Source of the DNA: Cruorifilaria tuberocauda
Lineage: Eukaryota; Nematoda; Chromadorea; Rhabditida; Onchocercidae
Direction of reading: 5' to 3'
NCBI GenBank assembly: GCA_013365365.1
Contig: JABVXU010000016.1
Location: 310,001 to 374,000, forward strand
Length of the DNA stretch: 64,000 nt
Part shown: positions 22,404 to 33,101 of the stretch, piece after piece
Numbering within the stretch: the first letter of the stretch is position 1
Layout: the number at the start of each line of letters is the position of its first letter
The notes under the pieces: generated by a model
The model's database searches: none
Told to the model about the DNA's origin: nothing
What the model saw: the letters and a program-made list of their open reading frames with translations, nothing else
Position numbers and translations under genes: made by a program

Positions 22404-23147
22404 ATGATTATATTAATAACAAATGATGATGGCTTTGAAAGCGAAGGAATAAAATTACTCAAAGAAATTGCACAAAACTTTGCGTCAGAAATATGGGTAG
22501 TAGCTCCAGATACTGATAGGAGTGGAGCAGCAAGGTCACTTGATTATCGAATCAGGCAATCTATTAAAATAAATCAACATGGTAAAAGGGAGTTCAGTGT
22601 ATCTGGTACGCCTGCAGATTGTATTATCATCGCACTAAATAAGATCATGAATAAAAAGCCAAATTTAGTATTATCAGGAGTAAATATTGGATCAAATGTT
22701 GGAGATGACGTTTGTTATTCAGGAACAATCGGTGCAGTAATGGAAAGTGCTGCAAGATTTATACCTTCTATCGCATTAAGTCAAGTATATCATAATGAAA
22801 TAAACTGGCACAACACAAAGGTCTTTGCGCCAAAAATTACTGCCAAATTAGTTGAGGTTGGTTGGCCTAAAAATATAGCAATGAGTGTAAATTTTCCTGC
22901 TACAAAAAAAGTGAAAGGTGTAGAATTTACTGAACAAGGTGAATATAATCTTGATAGAGATTTAACTTTTACTGAAAATTTAGATGGCTCTTTAAGTTTA
23001 GGATGGTCTAGAAAGCATTCAGGTAGTGGTAGTGTAGGCAAAACCAGGGATGGGTTTATTACTATAACACCAATAAAATTGGATTTTACAGATTATGATA
23101 CATTAAATGTTATGAAAAATTCTTATGCAAGTAAGTTTTTCCCATAG
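22404..23147 (+). CDS. surE: 5'/3'-nucleotidase SurE
   Basis: The 247-residue metallophosphatase begins MIILITNDDGFESEG, whose Asp-Asp pair (residues 8-9) binds the divalent metal. This motif fixes the ATG at 22404; a TTG at 22383 would add seven non-conserved residues. Other SurE hallmarks are APDTDRSGAARS, SVSGTPADC and LVLSGVNIGSNVGDDVCYSGT. It removes phosphate from nucleoside monophosphates, and in many bacteria is linked to stationary-phase survival and nucleotide salvage. Divergent from ligA across about 160 bp. Confidence 0.95.
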   Translation: MIILITNDDGFESEGIKLLKEIAQNFASEIWVVAPDTDRSGAARSLDYRIRQSIKINQHGKREFSVSGTPADCIIIALNKIMNKKPNLVLSGVNIGSNVGDDVCYSGTIGAVMESAARFIPSIALSQVYHNEINWHNTKVFAPKITAKLVEVGWPKNIAMSVNFPATKKVKGVEFTEQGEYNLDRDLTFTENLDGSLSLGWSRKHSGSGSVGKTRDGFITITPIKLDFTDYDTLNVMKNSYASKFFP

Positions 23148-24628
23148 TTAATTAAAGAAAACATTTGCTAATCTTTAAGCACTAGATATAGTGTATGGAT
23201 ATTAGTTATAATAGCTTCTTACTTTTTATCTCTTTAGCTGCAAGTAAAGTTATACTCTCTAGTATTGGTTAGATGTGCAACTTGGAAAACTGCTAATTTC
23301 CTATTACAAAAACAAGATTAAAACATTAGTAAGTTTCACTGGTTCTCCTATCACGAAAATAAAAGTATTTATTTTTTACATGCTAAGGTTGCATGAATAA
23401 TAAAAGCACATGACATTAACACTATATTCTTGTTAAAATCTAAGATTTTCCTATATGAATAGGGGGCACACCTGAAGTGCTTTGAGAGAGAGTAAAATGC
23501 CAGTTTACATGCTTAAAAAGCATACACCAGTTATTACAGGTTTTCTTTTGCCTTACTTTATATTTTAAAATTCAATATCACGTCATGTTGTAATTACAAG
23601 ATTGAACATTACTAAACTAATAAGATACTGTCTTGGAAACTCTATAAATATCATTCTGGTGTTTACATGAAATCATCACAAGTAACTCTCTGAAGAGATC
23701 TGCAAGTTTATTTGCATATTGTTAACATTACATTTATTGCAAATAGTCTCAGAAACATAAGAATAAGGTTATTCTTAGTTCTTCACAATAAAGAGGTATT
23801 TAAGAAGTCACAAAACTAGCTAATGAAAATTCAGATAAATCAGATTATATCGAGATTCAAAGTTTTACTTACATACCCACAAAGGGAAATTTAATATTTC
23901 TAAAAAGGATTTTTCAGATTTAAGAGCAGAAATAAGATACATATCTAACAACAATCGTTTATCCTATATATAGAATGAGCTATAACATAGCATGATTCTC
24001 TACTCACATTATGATTATTTGCTCTACAGTAAAGATGGTAGGAGATCAAAAATCTATTTCTAGGTTACTTCACTTAAGAGGGTAATAAAGCTATCACTTC
24101 GATACCAATCAAGGTTAACGTTAATTATGTCCTGCAGAGATATAGTATTAATCTGTAACTGTCTTTCTTTAAAATTTAGTGCTAGCTGCTAGAATGAAGA
24201 TTTATGAATGATAATGGTAATTTAATAGAATCTTTCCTTTTTGAAGAACAGCAAAGTTAAAGTATACTATCATAGGTGTTGTCCAGAAACTATTCAAACA
24301 GTTGAGCAATAGGAGATATAGCTTATTGCTATTTTGTACCATGTCATTACCTGTGTATGTACCCTTCTTGACATTTTATAGCAACAAGTAACTTATATAG
24401 TTTTCACATATCTTCCAATCACCGTAGCAACAAAGACATATTTCACATAGAAAAAAGAACCTTCTCTTGAGTTTGTCAGAGTTTTTCTTGGAAAAAACTG
24501 TCTAACTAAATATTGAAGATAACTCTCAAGAAATCAATAATGCACTGACTTAATTCAAGATGTCAAAAAAGTTCTTTTTCAGGAAACTTAAGTTATACTT
24601 ATAAGTACTTGATATCTTTTGTATAGCT
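23148..24628. other. 1.5 kb intergenic region upstream of sucA
   Basis: No gene could be supported. The motif acagcaaagttaaagtat at 24248-24265 occurs again exactly at 27718-27735, downstream of sucA. The last 100 bases must hold the sucA promoter, but no clear -35/-10 pair stands out. Confidence 0.45.
24248..24265 (+). repeat. 18-nt direct repeat, copy 1 (upstream of sucA)
   Basis: Exact 18-base match, in the same orientation, to 27718-27735. Flanking bases differ immediately on both sides. Confidence 0.4.
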
Positions 24629-27289
24629 ATGCCAAATTTTGAAAATAACTCCTACCTTTATGGTGATAATGTAGAATTCTTGGAGGAAATGTATAGACGT
24701 TACTTGCAAGGGGATAAATCAATCGGAGAAGATTGGCACAGAATTTTCTCAATCAATTTAGAAGTTAATAAAGTCTGGAGTGCTCAGAACACAACTAAGA
24801 CAAATGACTCAATTTTTAGCTTATTAAATTTTTTTAGGTCTTACGGTCATTTTTTTTCTGATCTCAATCCGCTATCACCAAACGTGAATAAGGAAATAGA
24901 TTATCAAAAATATTCAAATTTCTTCCCAATACATGATACTGAATTATATAAAAATATTTACTGTAAGAATATGGGCTTTGAATTTATGCATATTTCCTCT
25001 TACAATGAGAGAATGTGGTTACAGGAGAAGATTGAAAATCAGGTTTATGTGCTGAGCTCACAGGATAAAAAGGAAATACTGAAACACTTGATTGAATCTG
25101 AGATGTTTGAGCAGTTTCTCCATACTAAGTTTCCTGGATATAAGCGTTTCTCTATTGAAGGGGGAGAATCAGCTATTGTCGCAATTGAAAAAATCATTGG
25201 TAGTTCTGTAGATCTTGGGATCAAAGAAGTAGTTTTGGGTATGGCACATCGCGGGAGGCTTAATGTTCTAACTAAAGTTATGGGGAAAGAGTATACAGCA
25301 ATATTATCTGAATTTCAAGGAAACCTTGCATATCCAAATAATCTTGAGGTATCTGGCGACGTCAAATACCATCTTGGTTATTCATCTGATCGAACACTTA
25401 CTAATGGAAAAAGAATACATTTAAGTTTATGCTATAATCCATCTCATCTTGAAGCAATAAATCCAGTTTTAGCTGGGAGAGTGAAAGCTAAACAGAAAAC
25501 AAGGTCTGCACTTGGAGTATTAGTTCATGGTGATTCAGCCTTCGTAGGTCAAGGAGTAGTTGCTGAAACTTTAACCTTAAGCAATATTAAAGGCTATAAA
25601 GTAGATGGTATCATACATATTATCATTAATAACCAAGTTGGCTTTACTGCCAACCCATGTTGCACACGTTCATCTTTTTATTGCACTGACATAATAAAAT
25701 CAATAGAAGCTCCAGTATTTCACGTGAATGGAGATAACCCAGAAGCTGTAAATTTTGTTGCAAGTTTAGCAGTAGAATATAGACAGAAGTTTAAAAGAGA
25801 TGTAGTGATTGATATAATATGCTACCGAAGACATGGCCACAATGAAGGTGATGAACCAAATTTTACTCAACCGCTTATGTACAAGATAATATCAAAGCAT
25901 AAAACCCCTGGAATTCTATATGAAGAAAAGTTAATTAAAGAAGAGGTGCTAAGCAGTAATGAGGTAAACAAACTACGCAGTGAATTTAGAGCAAAGTTAG
26001 ATAAAAGTCTCACTGAATCAGCAAGATACATTTCAAAAAAAGCTGACTGGTTCTGTGGAGAATGGTCAAAACTTAGGAGAGCAAAACTGAATGATTTGAA
26101 TGAATACTACACAGATTCTGGAGTATCATCAGATAAGCTAAAAAAATTAGGTATTCACATAAATAGTAATATACCAAATAGCTTCAACATTAATAATAAA
26201 GTCAGAAAAATACTAGATATCAGAATAGACAATATAAATTCTGGCAGTAATATAGACTGGGCAATGGCTGAAAGCCTTGCATTTGCGTCACTACTTACAG
26301 AAGGAATAGAAGTGCGCTTGTCAGGTCAAGATTCTGGCCGAGGAACTTTCTCTCACCGTCATTCAAAGCTTATTGACCAAGTAACAGAAGAAGTGTTTAC
26401 TCCACTGAATAATATAAATGAAGAACAAGCCTACTTTGAAGTTATAGATAGTGCCCTATCAGAGTATGCTGTAATGGGCTTCGAATATGGGTATAGCCTT
26501 GATTCTCCATATTCACTTGTGCTTTGGGAAGGGCAGTTTGGTGATTTTGCAAATGGCGCACAAATTATAATCGATCAGTTCATTGCATCAGCAGAAACAA
26601 AGTGGTTGAGATCTAGTGGTATAGTTTTACTTTTACCTCATGGTTATGAAGGACAAGGACCTGAGCATAGCTCAGCACGTATAGAAAGATTTTTACAACT
26701 TTGTGCAGAGGATAATATGCAAGTAGTTAATTGCTCTACTCCTGCAAATTACTTTCATGTTCTTCGTAGGCAAATCCATCGAAACTTCCGTAAGCCTTTA
26801 GTAGTGTTCACACACAAATCGCTATTACGTCACAAAAGAGCAGTTTCTAATCTACCAGATTTTGAAGGGAAGTTCCTTATGGTAACTCCAGAATGCAGAG
26901 CAGGCTTAGTTTCAGATAATAAAATACGCAAAGTTATAATATGCAGCGGTAAGATTTATTATGACATAATTGAAGTATGTGAAGTACAAAAAGTAAACGA
27001 TATAGCAATAATACGGTTAGAGCAATTTTATCCATTCCCTTTTAACAAATTGAGTAAAGAACTTGAGAAATACAAAAATGCTGAAATTGTATGGTGTCAA
27101 GAAGAGCCAAAAAATATGGGAGGATGGTTTTTCGTTAACCCATTGATAGAGGAAGTATTGCTTAATCTTAATATTCAAGCAAAAAGGCCTAAGTGTATCG
27201 CAAGACCTGCTGCTGCATCTTCAGCATGCGGTTATGCTAGTATACACGCACAGCAACAAAAGGAGCTTTTAAAGCAAACCATGAAGTAG
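24629..27289 (+). CDS. sucA: 2-oxoglutarate dehydrogenase E1 component
   Basis: The 886-residue thiamine-diphosphate enzyme starts the decarboxylation of 2-oxoglutarate in the TCA cycle. Visible are the N-terminal E2-binding segment (MPNFENNSYLYGDNVEFLEEMYRRY type), the AHRGRLNVL active-site string, and VHGDSAFVGQGVVAE. The ThDP-binding NNQVGFTANP and RRHGHNEGDEP motifs follow, then the C-terminal transketolase-like part (GQDSGRGTFSHRH, LPHGYEGQGPEHSSAR). The length is normal for the shorter rickettsial form. It stands alone between two gaps of about 1.5 kb; sucB is not in this window. 2-oxoglutarate derived from host glutamine or glutamate is a main carbon source in this family. Confidence 0.96.
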   Translation: MPNFENNSYLYGDNVEFLEEMYRRYLQGDKSIGEDWHRIFSINLEVNKVWSAQNTTKTNDSIFSLLNFFRSYGHFFSDLNPLSPNVNKEIDYQKYSNFFPIHDTELYKNIYCKNMGFEFMHISSYNERMWLQEKIENQVYVLSSQDKKEILKHLIESEMFEQFLHTKFPGYKRFSIEGGESAIVAIEKIIGSSVDLGIKEVVLGMAHRGRLNVLTKVMGKEYTAILSEFQGNLAYPNNLEVSGDVKYHLGYSSDRTLTNGKRIHLSLCYNPSHLEAINPVLAGRVKAKQKTRSALGVLVHGDSAFVGQGVVAETLTLSNIKGYKVDGIIHIIINNQVGFTANPCCTRSSFYCTDIIKSIEAPVFHVNGDNPEAVNFVASLAVEYRQKFKRDVVIDIICYRRHGHNEGDEPNFTQPLMYKIISKHKTPGILYEEKLIKEEVLSSNEVNKLRSEFRAKLDKSLTESARYISKKADWFCGEWSKLRRAKLNDLNEYYTDSGVSSDKLKKLGIHINSNIPNSFNINNKVRKILDIRIDNINSGSNIDWAMAESLAFASLLTEGIEVRLSGQDSGRGTFSHRHSKLIDQVTEEVFTPLNNINEEQAYFEVIDSALSEYAVMGFEYGYSLDSPYSLVLWEGQFGDFANGAQIIIDQFIASAETKWLRSSGIVLLLPHGYEGQGPEHSSARIERFLQLCAEDNMQVVNCSTPANYFHVLRRQIHRNFRKPLVVFTHKSLLRHKRAVSNLPDFEGKFLMVTPECRAGLVSDNKIRKVIICSGKIYYDIIEVCEVQKVNDIAIIRLEQFYPFPFNKLSKELEKYKNAEIVWCQEEPKNMGGWFFVNPLIEEVLLNLNIQAKRPKCIARPAAASSACGYASIHAQQQKELLKQTMK

Positions 27290-28433
27290 TTTTTCTACTT
27301 AAAAAGCTCTAAGTTAAGAAATTGAATTAAATTTCAATTCCATAACATAGAAGAAATGCTTTTCATACTACTACCGTAATTAGTAATAGAAACATTCAAA
27401 CAATCTATACTAAGCTACACTTATACATCAAAAACCAAAAGCTTGCAGTGACCACTTTTTTCTACTTATATAAGTTTCAATGAGGGGTGGGAAACTATCT
27501 CCACTTAATGTTTCCTAACTTCTCATTTAAAAAAAATGAAACACGGTTTATAAGCAAGTTATATTTTGTATATATGAAGCTAACTAATATTTGCTTACTT
27601 ATGCCAATCTGTACCATCATAAGTCATGAGCAACTTTAAAAAGGAATTCTTTTTTTAGTAAAGATATAACTTATATTTTCCAGAAATTTTATTCCTTCTG
27701 TAAATGTATGTTCTTGTACAGCAAAGTTAAAGTATTTGCTTAAGAAGGCTTCAAACATACTTGTAAATACTATAGTGATTAAGGTTCATTGCACTACCCT
27801 AGATAGTATTAAAACTACTTCTGTGCATTTTTTACTAAACTTACATTTATTTATTTTTCAAACATGAGAAAATTTCTATAGAAAATAGTAGCTAGCTTAG
27901 CCATAACTCAACTCGTCTGCTTTCTTAAGTGCAATAAGTCAATTGCTCCTAAAACAGGATTATCATCAATTATAAAAAGGCGTACCACTATTTTCCATTC
28001 TTACTAAATAAGCTTACATAGCAAAATTAAGATATTCCCCCCTTTACTTACAAAAAATAGACGGCTAAAGCACTTGTGTTCTTTTTAAGAAATTATTCTA
28101 AGTATCAAGTATTCTGAAGATATATTAATCTCGTCATTAATAAACTGTTTTTGATATTGTCATTTATTGCTTTATTTATATTATGTATAAAAGTTCAACT
28201 TTAGTTAAATTACCAAGCAGTAGAGTTGATTCTTCTTGGAGATTTTTATAGATTAAAAAATCTTTAACTGTTTAGTTATCTATCTTCTTTGGAATCATTG
28301 TTCATGATTTGGTTGCGATGTTGTGAGCAAACTGCTTATTATTTATCAACTTGTTACTTGAGATATAAAAACTAACAAAAACTACATTTCATATATATCC
28401 TACTTTAAAGGATTCGCAATATAAGATTTTTAG
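27290..28433. other. 1.1 kb intergenic region downstream of sucA
   Basis: Stop-rich in all frames. A short open run near 27860, starting with an ATG and hydrophobic codons but stopped after five residues, resembles a ruined signal peptide; this is only an impression. It contains copy 2 of the 18-nt repeat. Confidence 0.4.
27718..27735 (+). repeat. 18-nt direct repeat, copy 2 (downstream of sucA)
   Basis: Exact match to 24248-24265 in the same orientation. The two copies bracket sucA about 3.5 kb apart. Confidence 0.4.
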
Positions 28434-28820
28434 TATACCTTTCGTTTATATAGAAAGAAGCACTTAAGTAAAGCTAAGGTAGTAGATGAAGGTGATAGAC
28501 ATTTTAAAAAGCACGTTTTAACGTTCAAATGCAGTTAGAGAAAATTAAATGGAGTTACATATAGAGTTGCCAACATCATGTAGTATAAAAGCTCAGCAAG
28601 AGGTCTAGTGTCCAGCATAACCTTGCCCTTGACCAAAAAAGATATATGCAAGGATTCCCTGAGACATCGGTCTAGACAAAACCTTATAGTAATAAAGAAA
28701 TTTGTTGAGCCTTTTAAGAAGGGAAGTAGTATGTAGATAAGAATGAAATTAAAGAAGAAAGTTATTCTTTGTATTAATCATATAAGTTTAATTTTAAAAT
28801 TAATTTTTGTAAAGGCATAA
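28434..28820 (+). pseudogene. Possible decayed gene upstream of ubiD (family not recognised)
   Basis: One frame runs 128 codons with only three internal stops, all TAG (at 28536, 28578 region and 28733 region), where about ten would be expected at this base composition. The open parts have protein-like content rich in Lys, Arg, Asp and Gly, such as KKDICKDSLRHRSRQNLIV and KKFVEPFKKGSSM, and local G+C is higher than in the flanks. I recognise no family. It may be a degraded gene or a chance opening. Confidence 0.3.
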
Positions 28821-28858
28821 TAGATTGTGTAATTACACTAGAAGATTTACTTTAAACT

Positions 28859-30358
28859 ATGTACAACAACCTACGTGACTTCATTAAAGTCTTAGAAAGG
28901 AAAAGGGATCTAATTAGAGTCAAGAAAGAGGTTTCAACAGTTCTCGAAATGACAGAAATTCACCGTAGAGTTTTATTAAATAAAGGACCAGCTATTATTT
29001 TTGAAAATGTCATTACAGAAAATGGTAAAAATACAATTCCTGTTCTAGTGAACTTGTTTGGTACCATCGATAGGATAGCTTTAGGGCTGAATATAAACCC
29101 TGATAAGCTAAGAGACCTTGGCAAATTTTTAGCACTTTTACAATCTCCTGAGCCACCAAAAAACTTCACTGATGCTATAAAAATGTTCCCTTTGTTAAGA
29201 GCTGTATTATCAATGCGAAGTAAAATTATAGGTAAAGCTCCATGCCAAGAAGTAGTACTGACTGAAGATGAAGTAGACCTTAGGCTGTTACCTATCCAGA
29301 CATGTTGGCCAAATGAACCTGCCCCGCTTATTACTTGGCCAATTGTGGTAACAAAAGGACCTACAGGAAATAGACAGGATAATTTCAACCTTGGCATATA
29401 TCGTATGCAAGTCATAGATAAAAAAACAACTTTGATGCGCTGGCTTGCCCACCGTGGAGGAGCAATGCACTATAAACGATGGAAAGAAGAGAGACAAAAT
29501 ATGAAATTTCCTGCTGCTGCTGTGATAGGCAATGATCCTGCAACACTTATTGCTGCTGTAGTTTCAGTGCCAGAGGCTTTATCAGAATACCAATTTGCTG
29601 GGCTGCTAAGGAAAAAGCCGCTAGAGCTTGTAAACTGTAAAACAATACCACTTCAAGTACCAGCCCATGCAGAAATTGTTTTAGAAGGCTATGTGAGTTT
29701 GGATAAATATCAAGATGAAGGACCATACGGAGACCACACAGGTTACTATAATTCTGTCGAGCAATTTCCTGAATTTAATGTTACTGCAATTACAATGCGC
29801 AAAAATCCAATCTACTTCAGTACCTTTACTGGTAAGCCACCAGATGAACCATCAATTCTTGGTGAGGCACTGAACGAAATATTCGTGCCAATTCTTATTA
29901 GTCGATTCCCGGAAATAGCAGACTTTTATTTGCCCCCAGAGGGGTGTTCCTACAGAATAGCAGTAGTATCAATTAAAAAATCTTATCCTGGTCATGCAAA
30001 AAGAATTGTCATGGGTATACTTTCATTTCTGAAACAGTTTCTATATACAAAATTTATTATAGTTGTTGACGATGATATAAATATACGTGATTGGAAAGAG
30101 GTAACATGGGCAATATCAACAAGGATGGATCCTGCACGGGATACTATCATGATAAAGAACACACCAATTGATTATTTAGATTTCGCCTCTCCTGAAAGTG
30201 GATTAGGAAGCAAAATAGGGTTTGATGCAACAAACAAGATCCCACCAGAAACCAAACGAGAGTGGGGAAGGAAAATTGAAATGAGTGAGAAAATAGTAAG
30301 AAAAGTTACGGAGCAGTGGAAGGAATACGGATTAACAGATAATTTTATTAAAACATGA
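28859..30358 (+). CDS. ubiD: 3-octaprenyl-4-hydroxybenzoate decarboxylase, UbiD family
   Basis: The 499-residue prenylated-FMN-dependent decarboxylase is of normal UbiD length. Conserved strings are [29 protein letters not shown] near residue 175, [10 protein letters not shown] with [11 protein letters not shown], and the C-terminal [17 protein letters not shown]. The active-site Arg (RMQ..) and Glu/Asp cluster (EGPYGD) are present. It removes the carboxyl group from the ubiquinone ring precursor. UbiX, which makes the cofactor, is not in this window; a UbiH-type hydroxylase is at 38203-39360. The PLD-type gene follows 27 bp downstream in the same direction. Confidence 0.95.
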   Translation: MYNNLRDFIKVLERKRDLIRVKKEVSTVLEMTEIHRRVLLNKGPAIIFENVITENGKNTIPVLVNLFGTIDRIALGLNINPDKLRDLGKFLALLQSPEPPKNFTDAIKMFPLLRAVLSMRSKIIGKAPCQEVVLTEDEVDLRLLPIQTCWPNEPAPLITWPIVVTKGPTGNRQDNFNLGIYRMQVIDKKTTLMRWLAHRGGAMHYKRWKEERQNMKFPAAAVIGNDPATLIAAVVSVPEALSEYQFAGLLRKKPLELVNCKTIPLQVPAHAEIVLEGYVSLDKYQDEGPYGDHTGYYNSVEQFPEFNVTAITMRKNPIYFSTFTGKPPDEPSILGEALNEIFVPILISRFPEIADFYLPPEGCSYRIAVVSIKKSYPGHAKRIVMGILSFLKQFLYTKFIIVVDDDINIRDWKEVTWAISTRMDPARDTIMIKNTPIDYLDFASPESGLGSKIGFDATNKIPPETKREWGRKIEMSEKIVRKVTEQWKEYGLTDNFIKT

Positions 30359-30385
30359 TATAGTTCTGTATTTTAGATATAATTT

Positions 30386-30913
30386 GTGAAATTTTTATAT
30401 CTTTTATTTTTATTAGTATGTTTTTCTCTATATTACTATGTAGGTTATATATTTTCTCCTTGCCCAAGGGCTACGGTTTGCTTCTCACCTGAAGAAGACT
30501 GTACTGTACCAGTAATCAGCGAAATAAATAAATCTAAAGAATCTATTTCAGTTCAAGAATATACATTTACTCTTGAAACAGTTGCAGATGCCTTGATTAA
30601 GGCTAAAAAGCGTGGAGTTAATGTTAAAGTCATCCTAGATAAATCGCAGCTCCACTTAAAATATAGTGTAATAAATAAATTATTTGCAAATGAGATACCA
30701 GTTTGGATTGATAATAAGCCTAAAATTGCCCATAATAAAGTAATTATCATTGATAATGAAATAGTCATTACAGGGTCATTCAACCTTACTAGTACTGCTA
30801 AGAAAGGCAATGCCGAAAACTTATTAATTATCAGAGACTATCCTGAATTAGTTCAGCAATATGTGAAGAACTGGGAAATACGTAAGTTGCAGTCTTATAA
30901 ATACGTTTCTTAA
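30386..30913 (+). CDS. Phospholipase D-like / Nuc-type protein with one HKD motif
   Basis: The 175-residue protein begins at GTG 30386 with an export signal or membrane anchor (about 1-24). One complete HKD motif is present: His116, Lys118, Asp123 and Gly130-Ser131 in HNKVIIIDNEIVITGS. A single motif and short length match the Nuc/PLD subfamily, whose members dimerise to build one active site and cleave phosphodiesters in DNA or lipids. Comparable exported PLD-like proteins are conserved in Rickettsiales, where membrane or nucleic-acid substrates have both been suggested; the substrate here is unknown. It follows ubiD by 27 bp and overlaps the next small ORF by one base. Confidence 0.88.
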   Translation: MKFLYLLFLLVCFSLYYYVGYIFSPCPRATVCFSPEEDCTVPVISEINKSKESISVQEYTFTLETVADALIKAKKRGVNVKVILDKSQLHLKYSVINKLFANEIPVWIDNKPKIAHNKVIIIDNEIVITGSFNLTSTAKKGNAENLLIIRDYPELVQQYVKNWEIRKLQSYKYVS

Positions 30914-31119
30914 TGTTCTTGCTAAAAAGCAGAGCTTTTCAAGCTGATTCGGTTACTGTATGGCAAAATAAGTTAGGAATGAGATATAGAACTGCAGTAG
31001 CCCTAGCAAGGAGACAAAGATTCATTCTCATAGTAATACTGGACAAGGATATATTTATTTCAACAGGCAAGAATCCTATAAAACAAAGGAATGCTAGAAA
31101 ATTAAGTCTTCAAAACTAG
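30913..31119 (+). CDS. Small basic hypothetical protein coupled to the PLD-type gene
   Basis: The 68-codon ORF starts with ATG overlapping the PLD stop codon (TAATG), the usual arrangement for translational coupling. The product is strongly basic, with an Arg-rich stretch (RYRTAVALARRQRF, about 24-37) and a hydrophobic strand-like ILIVILDKDIFIS. I do not recognise the family. It could be a real accessory protein of the PLD-like enzyme or the remnant of a longer gene. The start overlap is the main reason for listing it. Confidence 0.4.
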   Translation: MFLLKSRAFQADSVTVWQNKLGMRYRTAVALARRQRFILIVILDKDIFISTGKNPIKQRNARKLSLQN

Positions 31120-31403
31120 TAGAAGAACTATGTAGCTAAGAGCAACACCCATAATTTGCTTTTTTAGTTCTATACAATTAACTATCACTAGCATCATATC
31201 TACTTATGCAATCTTATATAATAATTGATACATTAATTTATAGATTTTTCTCTTTCTATCTCATGGGTGAGAAGGCTCAAAGTTTTATCTATTTTTCACT
31301 AAAACTTTAGGTTCTTAATAAAAACTATTTCCTTCTCTTACCAGTATACTTTTCCAATTTTATTAGCATGATACTAAGTCTATATATAATATAATTAAAA
31401 AAA

Positions 31404-32786
31404 CTACTTAAACATCTTTTTTAACTGATTAATCTCATCTGCAAAATTTGAGTCTGTTTTTATGAAATTTTCTATCTGTTTTACTGCATGTATAACAGTA
31501 GCATGATCTCTGCCACCAAAGCTTCTTCCGATATCCAGAAGGCTTTTTTGTGTAAACTTTTTAGCAAAATACATAGCCACTTGCCTTGGCCTTACAAGGC
31601 CTCGAAGTCTTCTATTGGAATGCATATCTGCAATCCTTATATTAAAAAATTCTGCTATTTTTCTCTGTATTTCTGCTATTGTAATTGGCTTATGATTTGA
31701 TCTAAGAAGATCTGCTAGAGTTTCGCTTGCTGATTCTACTGTCATACTTCTTCCAATTAATGAAGTATGAGCAACTTTATTTAAGGCTCCCTCTAATTCT
31801 CTTATATTAGATTTTATGTTTCTCGCCAAAAATTCTAGAACATCATCAGGAATATACATATTCATTTGTTCTACTTTAGCATGTAATATACCAAGTCTCA
31901 GCTCAAAAGTCGTTTCATTAATATCTGCTACTAGTCCCCACCCAAGTCTGGATTTTATTCTTTCTTCTACTCCATCAAGATCACTAGGAGACCTATCAGC
32001 AGATATAACTAATTGCTTATTTTGGTCTATCAATGCATTAAAAGTATGAAAAAACTCTTCTTGTGTACTATCTTTACCACTAATAAATTGCACATCATCT
32101 ATCATTAATACATCTACTGATCTAAATTGCTCTTTAAATAGCATGATATCTTTACTTCTTAGTGCCGTAACATATTGATACATAAATTTTTCTGCCGATA
32201 AATATGCTACTTTTCTTTTTGTTAGAGGAGAATTAGCTATATGCCAAGCTATAGCATGCATCAGGTGTGTTTTACCAAGACCTACTCCACCATATAGAAA
32301 AAGAGGGTTACTACCAGATATTGGATCAACAGATTCTGCAACACGTTTTGCAGCTGTAAATGCTAGTTCATTTGGCTTTCCTATTACAAAATTATCAAAA
32401 GTGAATCTCGGATCCAGCGGTGAACCAAGACTGTGACTATTTTCCTCTTTGCTCTTCGCTAGAGTATTAAGAGTTAAATTCTTTTCCTTTGTTACTTGAA
32501 TATCAATAGAACGTATATTTTTGTCCTCACTTTGCCATAACGATAATATCTTCTCCATGTAATGAACTGTGACCCATTCTTTTATGAATCTTGTTGGTGC
32601 AGACAACAAAACTTCTTTATTGTTGCTACTAATAAATCTAAGTGAACTTAGCCAACTATTATATATTGCCTCTCCATAAAGATCATGGAGATAACTCTGA
32701 ATTTTCTCCCAAGCAACGTTGTGATCCATCACAGTAATAATTTGGTCAAAAAACATAGCAGAAATTTTAGGCTTAATTAAGCTCAT
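31404..32786 (-). CDS. dnaA: Chromosomal replication initiator protein
   Basis: The 460-residue initiator has domain I at the N-terminus (residues about 20-90), Walker A GGVGLGKT at 166-173, Walker B VLMIDD near 227, the sensor region, and the C-terminal domain IV with the DnaA-box-binding signature [16 protein letters not shown]. It binds DnaA boxes and melts oriC. ATG 32786 is used; ATG at 32729 ([11 protein letters not shown]) is equally compatible with the usual domain I start. Neither dnaN nor clustered TTATCCACA boxes lie nearby, as expected in a family where dnaA is not next to the origin. Confidence 0.95.
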   Translation of the reverse strand: MSLIKPKISAMFFDQIITVMDHNVAWEKIQSYLHDLYGEAIYNSWLSSLRFISSNNKEVLLSAPTRFIKEWVTVHYMEKILSLWQSEDKNIRSIDIQVTKEKNLTLNTLAKSKEENSHSLGSPLDPRFTFDNFVIGKPNELAFTAAKRVAESVDPISGSNPLFLYGGVGLGKTHLMHAIAWHIANSPLTKRKVAYLSAEKFMYQYVTALRSKDIMLFKEQFRSVDVLMIDDVQFISGKDSTQEEFFHTFNALIDQNKQLVISADRSPSDLDGVEERIKSRLGWGLVADINETTFELRLGILHAKVEQMNMYIPDDVLEFLARNIKSNIRELEGALNKVAHTSLIGRSMTVESASETLADLLRSNHKPITIAEIQRKIAEFFNIRIADMHSNRRLRGLVRPRQVAMYFAKKFTQKSLLDIGRSFGGRDHATVIHAVKQIENFIKTDSNFADEINQLKKMFK

Positions 32787-33101
32787 ACACTACACTAAGA
32801 AATAAGAAAAAAGCAATAATTAGAAAGAACAAAAGCTAATCAATAGCTTGCTGCAAAGTAAAAAGCTAAACCATTCAATACATACTAAAAATTATGGTGA
32901 TTTTTGATGAGTTGTAAAGGGCATAAAATCACTAAAACTGATCATTTTCCTTCCAACAAATGAACCTTGATTTACTTTAAAAGTAGTGATATAAAGAAAT
33001 AGTAATGACTACGTATAAATAAAATATCAAATTTGTTAGCAAGAAATTAAATTAATCATATTAATATAATTAATTTAATATAAATTTACTGGAACAAATT
33101 T
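32787..33101. other. Intergenic region between divergent dnaA and the GS-like gene
   Basis: Very AT-rich spacer that must hold two divergent promoters. Repeated TTAATATAATTAA-like runs lie at about 33050-33085 but no confident -35/-10 pair can be chosen. Confidence 0.4.

Noticed and set aside
32787..33101. Possible replication origin next to dnaA
   Set aside because: No cluster of DnaA boxes (TTATCCACA-like) and no dnaN; in this family dnaA is not at the origin.
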